From Gammaproteobacteria bacterium (GTDB lineage: Bacteria > Pseudomonadota > Gammaproteobacteria > Steroidobacterales > Steroidobacteraceae): 40,246 bases of DNA. Of this stretch, positions 17,891 to 25,397 are shown one piece after another. A program made the translations under genes and the position numbers. Under the pieces are notes generated by a model. It saw nothing but the letters and a program-made list of their open reading frames with translations, did no database searches and was not told the DNA's origin. Positions within the stretch are counted from its first letter, which is position 1; every line of letters begins with the position of its first letter. Location: positions 1 through 40,246 of the forward strand of contig JAHEAZ010000020.1 of assembly GCA_024642505.1 (NCBI GenBank). The letters are read 5' to 3'.

Positions 17891-18295
17891 ATGGCGCACT
17901 GGGACCAGGTTATCCGCGTGAATCGCGACATCGAGGAGCGATTCAACCTGAGCGCTGCCGTGCGCTCCAACGGTACGCTGTACCTGTCGGGACTGACCTC
18001 GATTGATGACGAAATGCAGGTCATCGGCGCCGGCGACATGGAGGCCCAGATTCGCCGCATTTACACCCGTCTCGAACAGGCGCTGGCGGCCGGCGGATGT
18101 TCGCTTGCCCATGTCGTATGCGAAACAGCCTACACCACTGATATCGCATCGCTCGGGCGCGCCGCTTGGGTGCGGGATGAGTTCTATGAGCGCGCGGGTG
18201 CTGCGCCACCGGCGGCGACCGCCGTGGAAGTTCGCCGGCTGTTCTTTCCGGATGCGCTGATCGAGCTGGCGGCAGTGGCCGAACTTCCGCCCTGA
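17891..18295 (+). CDS. Rid family protein (YjgF/YER057c/UK114), non-RidA type
   Basis: A 134-residue member of the Rid superfamily, a trimeric fold with active sites between subunits. The typical elements are TLYLSGLTSID near residue 29, the RIYTRLEQALAAGGCSLAHVV helix-turn region and the C-terminal AVEVRRLFFPDALIELAAVA. RidA enzymes that hydrolyse reactive 2-aminoacrylate carry an Arg in the PARSxVEV motif; here the stretch reads PAATAVEV, with Ala109 in the Arg place. It is therefore not expected to be a classical enamine deaminase but one of the other Rid subgroups, whose substrates are mostly unknown. AGCGGGAGG lies just upstream of the ATG. Confidence 0.88.
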   Translation: MAHWDQVIRVNRDIEERFNLSAAVRSNGTLYLSGLTSIDDEMQVIGAGDMEAQIRRIYTRLEQALAAGGCSLAHVVCETAYTTDIASLGRAAWVRDEFYERAGAAPPAATAVEVRRLFFPDALIELAAVAELPP

Positions 18296-18400
18296 ACGAC
18301 TGCTGCGGGGCGATCTGCTGGATGCCGCCCAGCCTGCTCCAGTATCGTGGCGCTGATGCCAAAGACGCTTCGACGCCCAGAAGCCATGGAGGCGAAACCA

Positions 18401-19261
18401 GTGAATTCCCGAATTTCGACATCGACGATCACTGCCCTGCTGGCGACCATGCTGGTTGCTGGATGCGCGTCGAAGCCGGCAGTTCCAGCCCTGCCGGAAA
18501 CGGATGCCACGACGGCCGCGCTGCTCGACGCAGCCATTGCCGGCGATCACCGCTTGCCCGCCAACACCGCTCGTGACACCTGGCGCCATCCCCGGGAGAC
18601 CCTGGCCTTTTTTGGCCTCGAGCGCGATATGACCGTGATGGAAATCTGGCCCGGCGCCGGCGGCTGGTACACGGAGATCCTTGCCCCGGTACTTCGTGAT
18701 CGCGGCCGCCTGATCGCCGCCAGCTGGGATCCCGGATCCGGGAACCAGTTCGTGCAAGACAGCCTGAAGGCGTACCGGGCGAAGCTCGACGCGCGCCCGG
18801 ACATTTACGACAGGGTCGAGGTTGTCGCGTTGCATTACCCTACCGCCATGGATGCCGTGCCGCCGGGGACGGTGGACATGGTTCTGACATTCCGCAACAT
18901 CCACAACTGGATGCCCCGCGATGCAGCCGGGCCAATGCTCGAAGCGATGTACGCGGCATTGAAGCCCGGCGGGACACTCGGTGTGGTCGAGCACCGTGCA
19001 GCGACGGATAACCCGCAGGATCCCAAGGCACGCTCCGGATATGTTCGCGAGGACTACGCGATCGAATTGATCGAGGCCATCGGCTTCCGGCTGGTTGGCC
19101 GCAGCGAGGTCAACGCCAATCCCGCCGACACCAAGGACTACGGCCAGGGCGTCTGGACCCTGCCACCAACCCTGCGACTCGGAGACATCGAACGGGACAA
19201 GTACCTGGCGATCGGCGAGAGCGACCGGATGACGCTGCGATTCGAGAAGCCAGCCGGCTGA
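18401..19261 (+). CDS. Lipoprotein with SAM-methyltransferase-like domain
   Basis: A 286-residue protein: a lipoprotein signal (LLATMLVAGC, acylated Cys22) followed by a class I methyltransferase-like domain. Motif I reads MEIWPGAGGWYTEILAP and is glycine-rich as required for SAM binding. VDMVLTFRNIHNW and YAALKPGGTLGVVEH correspond to later motifs. I recognise it as the predicted methyltransferase group annotated as COG4798. The GTG at 18401 is preferred because GGAGG lies 8 bases upstream and it gives a correct lipoprotein signal; the upstream ATG at 18386 would lengthen the positive region only. The puzzle is that SAM is not known to be available in the periplasm, so it may have another activity or cofactor. 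Confidence 0.85.
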   Translation: MNSRISTSTITALLATMLVAGCASKPAVPALPETDATTAALLDAAIAGDHRLPANTARDTWRHPRETLAFFGLERDMTVMEIWPGAGGWYTEILAPVLRDRGRLIAASWDPGSGNQFVQDSLKAYRAKLDARPDIYDRVEVVALHYPTAMDAVPPGTVDMVLTFRNIHNWMPRDAAGPMLEAMYAALKPGGTLGVVEHRAATDNPQDPKARSGYVREDYAIELIEAIGFRLVGRSEVNANPADTKDYGQGVWTLPPTLRLGDIERDKYLAIGESDRMTLRFEKPAG

Positions 19262-19306
19262 ACGCGATCAGCTGCGACCGCCTGCGTTCTTCGTAATGGC
19301 CGCGCT

Positions 19307-21379
19307 TCACCACATGTCGCGCAGGCGATTGCCGACGTCCACCCGTGGTGCGTCCGCTACCGCGCCTTCGGCCACCGCTGCATCGCCCCATCCCTTCTGC
19401 TCCAGTGTTGCGAGCACGTCTCGCGTCAGGAAGCGGCTGCGCGCGCCATAGACGTGAGCATCGCCGCGACGCGATTGCTGCGTGACGTAGTAGCGCTGCG
19501 GCTCGAGAAGATCGAGCTGGTCACGAGAACGGGTCATCGCGACGTAGAGCAGGCGGCGTTCCTCCTCGATCAGCTCTTCCTTGCCGCCCGCGAATTCCGA
19601 AGGGAAGTTTCCATCCGCCACGTTGAGCACGTAGACGGCATCCCATTCCTGGCCCTTGGCCGAGTGCACCGTGGACAGGACCAGGTAGTCCTCGTCCCGA
19701 AGCGGCGGGCCCGACAGGTCGCCGGTCGCCTGTGGCGGATCGAGCGTCAGCTCGGTCAGGAAGCGCTCGCGGCTGGCGAACTGGCCCGACACCTGCTCGA
19801 GCATGTCCAGATCGGCCGCACGCACGCCTGGCGCCTCGTAGAGCTGCTCCAGTAGCGGCTGATACCAGCGCCGCACCTCTTCGACCTGCCCCGGCCAGGC
19901 GACGTCCGGCGCAGCCAGTCGCGCCAACATGCCGGCGAAGGCCGGCCACTGTTCGCGGGCAGCCGGCGGCGGAGTGAAGGCTGTCAGCGCCGCCAGCGAG
20001 AAACCGGCTGCCGCGAGCGTGGTCATACAACGCTCCGCATTGGCAGGGCCCATCCCCGGCATCAGCTGCAGCACGCGGAACGCAGCAATGCCATTCCTGG
20101 GATTGTCCGCCCAGCGCAGTACAGCGAGCAGGTCCTTGACGTGGGCTGCCTCCAGGAACTTCAGTCCGCCGTACTTTACAAAGGGGACGTTCCTGCGCAT
20201 CAGCTCGATCTCCAGTGCGTCGCTGTGATGCGAGCTACGAAACAGCACCGCCTGCCGGCGGAGCAGCATCCCGGCCTCGCGGCTCTCGAGTACGCGTTCG
20301 ACGACGTATAGCGACTGCGCCCGATCGTCCAGAAGTGTCACCAGTCGCGGTCGCGCACCGCCCGGCCGGCTTGCGCGCAGGGTTTTCCGGTACTGGCGCC
20401 GCCCCTCGGCGATAAGCGCGTTGGCAGCGTCAAGGACCGGCTGACCTGAGCGGTAGTTTTCCTCGAGCGAGACGACTTCCGCCGGCGGATTGAAGCGCTG
20501 TGGAAACTGCAGGATGTTGTCCACCGTTGCCGCCCGGAAGGAGTAGATGGCCTGGGCATCGTCGCCGACGACCGTCAGCCCGGATCCATCCGGCTTCAAG
20601 TTCAGCAGGATTTCCGCCTGCAACGTATTGGTGTCCTGGTACTCGTCCACCAGCACGTGATCGAAGCCATCGCCCAGTCGACGAGCCAGTCGCGGGTCCT
20701 CGACCATTGCATGCCAGTACAAAAGCAGGTCGTCATAGTCGAGCACGCCGTTGGCCTGTTTGCGCTCCACATACGCGCGAAAGAGGCTCTTCAGTTCGTC
20801 CTCCCAATCGGCACACCAGGGAAAAACCTGCTCCAGGACCCGGCCGAGCTCCCAGCGTGTGTTGACACGGTGCGAGTAAATCGCCAGGCAGGTGTCCTTG
20901 CGCGGGAAACGGCGCTGCTGGCCGGACAGTCCTAGCTGGTGCCTGAGCACGTCGATCACATCCGCCGAGTCACCGCGATCCATAACGCTGAACGCGGCAT
21001 CGAGTCCCACAGACAAGTGATACTGGCGTAGGACACGGTTTGCGATCGAATGAAACGTGCCGGCCCAGGGCAGCCGCACCGCTGGCATCGGGTTCCCGGC
21101 ACGTCTCCCCGACAAGGCCTCGGCGACAATGCGCTCGGCCCGCCCGATCATTTCCTGGGATGCGCGCCGCGTGAATGTCAGCAGCAGGATGCGTGCAGGG
21201 TCGACGCCCTCGAGCACGAGGTGCGCAACTCGATGGGCCAGCGTATTGGTCTTGCCCGTTCCGGCGCCGGCGATGACCAGCAGCGGACCCGCCGCGAATC
21301 GGCCCGTTGCGTTGCGCAGTCCGTAGCTCGCGGCCCTGTACTGCGCGGGATTCAGGGTTTGCTGGGGAGCAGCCGACAT
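19307..21379 (-). CDS. UvrD/Rep-type SF1 DNA helicase
   Basis: A 690-residue superfamily 1A helicase moving 3' to 5' on DNA. Motif I is AGAGTGKT (residues 37-44), motif Ia TFTRRASQEM, motif II VLVDEYQDTN, motif III VVGDDAQAIYSFRAA, motif IV VSLEENYRSGQ, motif V LSTVHSAKGQEWDAVYV and motif VI EERRLLYVAMTRSRDQL. It is complete except that the C-terminal tail is short. The exact orthology (UvrD, Rep or a third paralogue) cannot be fixed from sequence alone; it is shorter than E. coli UvrD (720). A LexA-box-like sequence lies 21 bases upstream of the start, pointing to SOS control and a repair role. Confidence 0.93.
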   Translation of the reverse strand: MSAAPQQTLNPAQYRAASYGLRNATGRFAAGPLLVIAGAGTGKTNTLAHRVAHLVLEGVDPARILLLTFTRRASQEMIGRAERIVAEALSGRRAGNPMPAVRLPWAGTFHSIANRVLRQYHLSVGLDAAFSVMDRGDSADVIDVLRHQLGLSGQQRRFPRKDTCLAIYSHRVNTRWELGRVLEQVFPWCADWEDELKSLFRAYVERKQANGVLDYDDLLLYWHAMVEDPRLARRLGDGFDHVLVDEYQDTNTLQAEILLNLKPDGSGLTVVGDDAQAIYSFRAATVDNILQFPQRFNPPAEVVSLEENYRSGQPVLDAANALIAEGRRQYRKTLRASRPGGARPRLVTLLDDRAQSLYVVERVLESREAGMLLRRQAVLFRSSHHSDALEIELMRRNVPFVKYGGLKFLEAAHVKDLLAVLRWADNPRNGIAAFRVLQLMPGMGPANAERCMTTLAAAGFSLAALTAFTPPPAAREQWPAFAGMLARLAAPDVAWPGQVEEVRRWYQPLLEQLYEAPGVRAADLDMLEQVSGQFASRERFLTELTLDPPQATGDLSGPPLRDEDYLVLSTVHSAKGQEWDAVYVLNVADGNFPSEFAGGKEELIEEERRLLYVAMTRSRDQLDLLEPQRYYVTQQSRRGDAHVYGARSRFLTRDVLATLEQKGWGDAAVAEGAVADAPRVDVGNRLRDMW

Positions 21380-21400
21380 GGCTCCAGTCTAGCGCGTCGA

Positions 21401-21416
21401 CTGTATATCCATCCAG
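21401..21416. promoter_or_regulatory. LexA-box-like operator upstream of the helicase gene
   Basis: CTGTATATCCATCCAG matches the gammaproteobacterial SOS box (CTGT, eight AT-rich bases, ACAG) at seven of the eight outer bases. The single deviation, CCAG, is the same one found, as I recall, in the E. coli uvrD box. It sits 21 bases before the helicase start at 21379, where a repressor would block transcription. The AhpD-like gene on the other strand starts 90 bases away and could also be affected. Confidence 0.6.
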
Positions 21417-21505
21417 TGGGTCGCGCCGGCCTGCCGGATCATCGATCGGCTACCATGCGCCTCGGCCGCCACAGACCGGGCCAACCCGGTGACCGGAGCG
21501 ATTCC

Positions 21506-22099
21506 ATGCCACGCAAGAAAACAGCCCAGCCACGCTACATCACCGCGCTCAAGATCAGGACGCCCCCGCGCAAGCAGCTCGATCCCGACATGCAGCGTTA
21601 CTTCGCAGTCTGCGAGGAAAAGATCGACCATGTTCCAAACGTGCTGTTGGCCTACAGCGCCCATGGCCCGAAGCTGCGCAACATGGCCAACTTCTATAAC
21701 GAGCTGATGCTGGGCGAATCGCCGCTTTCCAGGCTCGAGCGCGAGATGATCGCGGTGGTGGTGTCCTCCGCCAACCATTGCTACTACTGCCTGGTGGCTC
21801 ACGGAGCCGCAGTGCGGCAGCTGTCGGGCGACCCGGCGCTCGGGGAACTACTGGTGATGAACTACCGCGCGGCGGAACTCTCGCCGCCACATCGCGCGAT
21901 GCTGGATTTTGCGCACAAACTGACCGTGGCGCAACGCGACGTCAGCGAGGCTGATCGCCAGGCGCTGCGCGCGGCGGGCTTCAGCGAGAAGGCGATCTGG
22001 GACATCGCCGAAGTCGCGGCTTTCTTCAATTTCACCAACCGGCTGGCGACCGCGACCGACATGATGCCCAACGACCTCTATCACGGGCAGGCCCGCTGA
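21506..22099 (+). CDS. AhpD-like peroxidase-related protein (carboxymuconolactone decarboxylase fold)
   Basis: A 197-residue cytoplasmic protein of the AhpD/CMD fold, in the group often named uncharacterised peroxidase-related enzyme. The redox motif is CYYC (Cys92, Cys95) followed by His99 in ANHCYYCLVAHG, as in AhpD, which uses this pair to reduce partner proteins. The helix MNYRAAELSPPHRAMLDFA and the C-terminal FNFTNRLATATDMMPN are typical. ATG at 21506 has CCGGAG at 6 bases and leads into the conserved part; the frame is open upstream across the start of the helicase gene on the other strand, but only as shadow. The electron donor and substrate are unknown. Confidence 0.88.
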   Translation: MPRKKTAQPRYITALKIRTPPRKQLDPDMQRYFAVCEEKIDHVPNVLLAYSAHGPKLRNMANFYNELMLGESPLSRLEREMIAVVVSSANHCYYCLVAHGAAVRQLSGDPALGELLVMNYRAAELSPPHRAMLDFAHKLTVAQRDVSEADRQALRAAGFSEKAIWDIAEVAAFFNFTNRLATATDMMPNDLYHGQAR

Positions 22100-22110
22100 G
22101 CCCGGCCGAC

Positions 22111-22683
22111 TCAGCCACCGTCCGGGTGCGGCTCGACCGGTACGCCTGCTGCGGCCAGTCCACCGAGCAGCGCGCTGTATCCCAACTCAGCGGGAGCGCC
22201 ACTGTCGTGGCAGAGCGTCGGCAGCCCCGGCAGCGGCGCGTATCGCGCCGTATCACGGGCGATCCGCGCGTTCCCCGAATCGAGGTGCCCTGGATGCCGG
22301 TGCCCCGATCTGGCCCGCGCACGCCACCTGGCTGCAAGCAATGCGTCTTCGGCGCTGCACGCTAACTGCAAGACCCGGGCGCGGCCGGCGACCATGGACG
22401 CGATCTGCTGCGCATGCTCCCCCGCATTGAAGTTTCCCTCGAGCAACAGGCTGGCACCGGCCGACAGCAGAGAGTTCGCGACCCCGAACTGAATGGCGAA
22501 CGCGGCCCGGCTGAGGCGACGGGACCAGGCTGGGTCGCCGGCCCCCAGCGCCTCGAACAGGATTTCCTTGTAGGCGTCCTTGGCAACGATCGGCCACCCG
22601 GTGTCCCGCGCAAGCCTGGCGGCGAGCGCACTCTTGCCGCTACAGGGCGGTCCCGAGATCAGCAGCAGCCACGGCAGTTGCAT
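22111..22683 (-). CDS. P-loop kinase-like protein (AAA_33 type)
   Basis: A 190-residue P-loop NTPase with Walker A GPPCSGKS at residues 11-18, a DAYKEILFE segment where small-molecule kinases bind their substrate, and LLLEGNFNAGEHA. The latter resembles the predicted kinases of the AAA_33 group. A Cys inside the P-loop (GPPCSGKS) is common in such proteins. The Arg-rich segment RWRARARSGHRHPGH forms the likely lid. The substrate is not known. It is oriented against the AhpD-like gene (11 bases between stops) and divergent from the Nudix gene. Nothing suggests defects. Confidence 0.75.
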   Translation of the reverse strand: MQLPWLLLISGPPCSGKSALAARLARDTGWPIVAKDAYKEILFEALGAGDPAWSRRLSRAAFAIQFGVANSLLSAGASLLLEGNFNAGEHAQQIASMVAGRARVLQLACSAEDALLAARWRARARSGHRHPGHLDSGNARIARDTARYAPLPGLPTLCHDSGAPAELGYSALLGGLAAAGVPVEPHPDGG

Positions 22684-22842
22684 GGTTTCGATCCAGCGCG
22701 AGGCCCGTGGCGAGTTCCGCTGGACGCGCCCTCGCCGCCAGCACCTGCGGAGCCGTATTCTAGCTGCAGGGACCAGGATTCGTGGTCGCTACCCCGTAGG
22801 AGCAAGACTGAATATGGATCGCATTAGCGCAGGACTGACACG

Positions 22843-23379
22843 GTGAGCGTCAAGCTATCGAGGAGGATCTACTCCGGACGGGTCGTCGACCTGGACCTGG
22901 AACAGGTTGAGTTGCCGAACGGCGAGCTGGTACAGCTCGAAGTCGTACGGCATCCAGGCGGTGCCGCCGTCGTGGTCGTCGATGCCGGGCACCGCGTGTG
23001 CCTGCTGCGACAATACCGTCACGCTGCGGGGGAATGGCTATGGGAACTGCCAGCCGGCAAGCTGGAACAGCTCGAGGAGCCGCGTGTGACCGCGGAGCGC
23101 GAGCTGGCCGAGGAGGCAGGCGTCACCGCGAGGGAATGGGAGAGTCTCGGCTCGATAGTCAGTTCGCCCGGCGTGTTCACCGAGGTCGTCCACCTGTTCC
23201 TGGCACGGGACCTGGCGCCGGTGGTGGCGGCGCGCGAGTACGGCGAGGACTTTGAAGTCTTCTGGATTCCCATGGCCGACGCGGTACGCCGGGCGCTCGA
23301 GGGTGAGATCGTCGACGCAAAGACGATTGCCGGCCTGTTCCGGGCCAGCCTGTACCTCGGCCCCGTGCCCGGGGCATGA
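22843..23379 (+). CDS. Nudix hydrolase, ADP-ribose pyrophosphatase type
   Basis: A 178-residue Nudix enzyme. The Nudix box spans Gly72 to Val94 and fits GX5EX7REUXEEXGU exactly, with RELAEEAGV at its end. A preceding HPGGAAVVVVDAGHRVCLLRQYR and the downstream SSPGVFTEVVHLFLA are features of the ADP-ribose pyrophosphatase (NudF-like) subgroup, which splits ADP-ribose to AMP and ribose-5-phosphate. The start is GTG at 22843 with AGGA at 9 bases. Given the ADP-ribosylglycohydrolase fusion 6 kb away, turnover of free ADP-ribose would be a sensible role, but the genes are not linked and this is inference. Confidence 0.9.
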   Translation: MSVKLSRRIYSGRVVDLDLEQVELPNGELVQLEVVRHPGGAAVVVVDAGHRVCLLRQYRHAAGEWLWELPAGKLEQLEEPRVTAERELAEEAGVTAREWESLGSIVSSPGVFTEVVHLFLARDLAPVVAAREYGEDFEVFWIPMADAVRRALEGEIVDAKTIAGLFRASLYLGPVPGA

Positions 23380-23525
23380 AGGGCCGCGCCGCAGCTACTG
23401 TGCCGTGACATGGCCGAGCCGGGCAACCATGGATCAAGGATCGGGAAACCGGTCACACTTTCCAGCGCCGAACGATCGTATTCTGTTACAACGTGCAGCT
23501 TCGACTGGCACAGGGTGTGGAAGTC

Positions 23526-23894
23526 ATGAGCGACACCAGCAAGTTCAAGACCGCGGAAAGAATGGCCGAGTTACACAAGCTCGAGGAAGCCGAACGCCAG
23601 GGGCATGGGCGCATCGAGTATGACGAACTGGGCAACGCCGTCTGGGTTCCCTATGGCGGGCTCGGCAGCGAGGAGACCCTCAAGCGCCTGCTCAATGACG
23701 AGACGCTCGCCCTCAGCGCGGACGATTCGAAAGGAACCGTCAGGCGCGTCCAGCCGAACGCAGGCGGCCTGAGGAAAGGCTATGACCCCTACGACAGCGG
23801 AATGCTGCTGAAGAAGCAGTGGAAGAAGAAGAAAGACCTTCGTGCACTGTCCAAGTGGATTGAGCAGAAGAAGAAGCACGACGACGAGCGCTGA
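23526..23894 (+). CDS. Hypothetical protein with basic C-terminus
   Basis: A 122-residue soluble protein, not recognised. The N-terminal half has a helix (KTAERMAELHKLEEAERQ) and then DELGNAVWVPYGGLGSEETL. The middle YDPYDSGMLLKK leads into a strongly basic stretch with repeated Lys (KKQWKKKKDLRALSKWIEQK) that could contact RNA, DNA or the ribosome. The ATG at 23526 is preceded by GGAAG; an upstream in-frame GTG at 23493 exists but lacks a good site. It is convergent with the HAD hydrolase gene (24 bases between stops). The even composition and the start site make it a real gene in my view. Confidence 0.7.
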   Translation: MSDTSKFKTAERMAELHKLEEAERQGHGRIEYDELGNAVWVPYGGLGSEETLKRLLNDETLALSADDSKGTVRRVQPNAGGLRKGYDPYDSGMLLKKQWKKKKDLRALSKWIEQKKKHDDER

Positions 23895-23918
23895 GCACTC
23901 GCCTCTGCCAGGCCGTCG

Positions 23919-24602
23919 TCAGAGCAACAGGTCGGCGAGTTCCAGCAGGTCGCGGACGACCACCACCGGCGGCGCGACGTCCCGGGGCCACTCCCTTCCG
24001 AACCGGTCCACCCAGGCCGCGTGCATACCTGCATTCCTGGCGCCCTCGATGTCCGCGTGCGGGTCGTCGCCAACATAGAGCACCTGATGGGGCTCGAGGC
24101 CGACACCGTCGAGCAGCGCGACAAATATCCGCGGATCCGGCTTGGCCGCGCCGGCCTCGCGTGCCGCCAGAGTGCGCTCAAAATAGCCTTCGAGGCCTAT
24201 CACCCTCAGGTCGGCATTGCCATTTGACAGGGTCATGAGCCGAAATCGGTGGCGCAACCGCTCAAGGGCCGGCACCACGTCTCCGAATGGTTCCACCGTA
24301 TTGCGCGCGGCAAAGAATATCCCGAAGGCCTCGTCGACCATGTCCTCCGGATATCCCGCTTCTCGCGCATGCCATGCAAGCGCCTGGCGCCGCAGAAACG
24401 TGAAGTCGTGCCTCATGTCCGGAAACTCGTCAGCCATCCGTTGCCGCACGATGCGCATGCTGTGAACGTCGTGGTTCTCGGCCACGCGCGGATAGTGGCG
24501 CGCCAGCCAGCCAACCATGGCAGCCTCGGCGCGCTCGATGACCGCTTCCACCGGCCAGAGCGTGTCATCCAGGTCCAGACAGATCGCCTCAACTCGCTTC
24601 AT
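23919..24602 (-). CDS. HAD-superfamily hydrolase (subfamily IA, YigB-like)
   Basis: A 227-residue HAD phosphatase. Motif I is DLDDTLW (Asp10 nucleophile, Asp12 acid), motif II is LSNGN, motif III is the Lys in AAKPDPRIF and motif IV is GDDPHADIEGARNAG. The helical cap domain lies between motifs I and II (about residues 15-100). The TLSNGNADL segment and the DDTLWPVE start recall YigB-type enzymes, which act on FMN and other small phosphates, so 5-amino-6-ribitylamino-uracil phosphate or FMN are possible substrates. That specificity is inference. The gene is divergent from the GST gene, with 110 bases between starts. Confidence 0.9.
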   Translation of the reverse strand: MKRVEAICLDLDDTLWPVEAVIERAEAAMVGWLARHYPRVAENHDVHSMRIVRQRMADEFPDMRHDFTFLRRQALAWHAREAGYPEDMVDEAFGIFFAARNTVEPFGDVVPALERLRHRFRLMTLSNGNADLRVIGLEGYFERTLAAREAGAAKPDPRIFVALLDGVGLEPHQVLYVGDDPHADIEGARNAGMHAAWVDRFGREWPRDVAPPVVVVRDLLELADLLL

Positions 24603-24712
24603 CGCTGGTCCCTGCCGTGGTTGCGCACATCATAGACCGCCCCGGCAACGCCGGCCTTGCCCGGACACCGTCGGTGCAATATGGTCGCTGTTCATTGTGC
24701 AAGGAGGCCGCC

Positions 24713-25375
24713 ATGCCTGAACCGGTGCTGGTCATCGGCACGCGCAACTACAGTTCCTGGTCGCTGCGTCCCTGGCTCCTGCTCCGGCACCTGGGAATCG
24801 GTTTCAGCGAGCGACTCCTGCATTTCAATTCCGACGAGTTCGCGCGTGAGGTCCCGAAATTGTCGCCGAGCTGCCGCGTCCCGGTACTGCTGCACGGCGA
24901 AATCGTGATCTGGGAATCGCTGGCGATCTGCGAGTACGCCTCGGAACTTGCGGGCGGTCGCGGCTGGCCGGCAGGTGATCCAGCGCGCGCCCACGCGCGG
25001 GCGATCGCGGCCGAGATGCACGCCGGTTTCGCTGCGCTGCGCGTCAGCTGTCCGATGAATGCACGGGCCCGCGATCGTCATGTACCCCTCACCCCGGCGC
25101 TGTCCCGTGACCTGGACAGGATCGACTCCATATGGAGCGGGTGCCGGCGCGCTTACGGCGACTACGGGCCATGGCTCTTTGGTGCGTACAGTGCCGCCGA
25201 TGCGATGTACGCACCGGTCGCGCTGCGCTTCCTGACCTACGGCCTGCAGGTATCCCCGGACGCACTCGAGTACCAGCAGACCGTCCTGGCAGACGAACAC
25301 CTGGTTCGCTGGACCACGGCCGCCGAGGTCGAAGATGTCCTCATTCCCGAGGACGAAACCGGAGAGCAGGACTGA
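24713..25375 (+). CDS. Glutathione S-transferase family protein
   Basis: A 220-residue cytoplasmic GST. The thioredoxin-like N-terminal domain begins VLVIGTRNYSSWSLRPWLLLRHLG, with the SSWS pattern (catalytic Ser candidate), SCRVPVLLHGE (the cis-Pro loop) and IWESLAICEYASE (glutathione gamma-glutamyl binding Glu-Ser). The C-terminal helical domain ends near residue 205. The ATG at 24713 is fixed by AAGGAGG 5 bases upstream. A FIST-domain gene starts about 22 bases after its stop, so the two may be co-transcribed. The substrate is unknown; the family handles electrophiles, disulfides or dehalogenations. Confidence 0.9.
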   Translation: MPEPVLVIGTRNYSSWSLRPWLLLRHLGIGFSERLLHFNSDEFAREVPKLSPSCRVPVLLHGEIVIWESLAICEYASELAGGRGWPAGDPARAHARAIAAEMHAGFAALRVSCPMNARARDRHVPLTPALSRDLDRIDSIWSGCRRAYGDYGPWLFGAYSAADAMYAPVALRFLTYGLQVSPDALEYQQTVLADEHLVRWTTAAEVEDVLIPEDETGEQD

Positions 25376-25397
25376 TGCCGATGCGGTCGAAGCAACC

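Noticed and set aside
18386-18400. Upstream ATG as start of the lipoprotein methyltransferase
   Set aside because: In frame, but the GGAGG lies after it and before the GTG at 18401, which also gives the better signal peptide.
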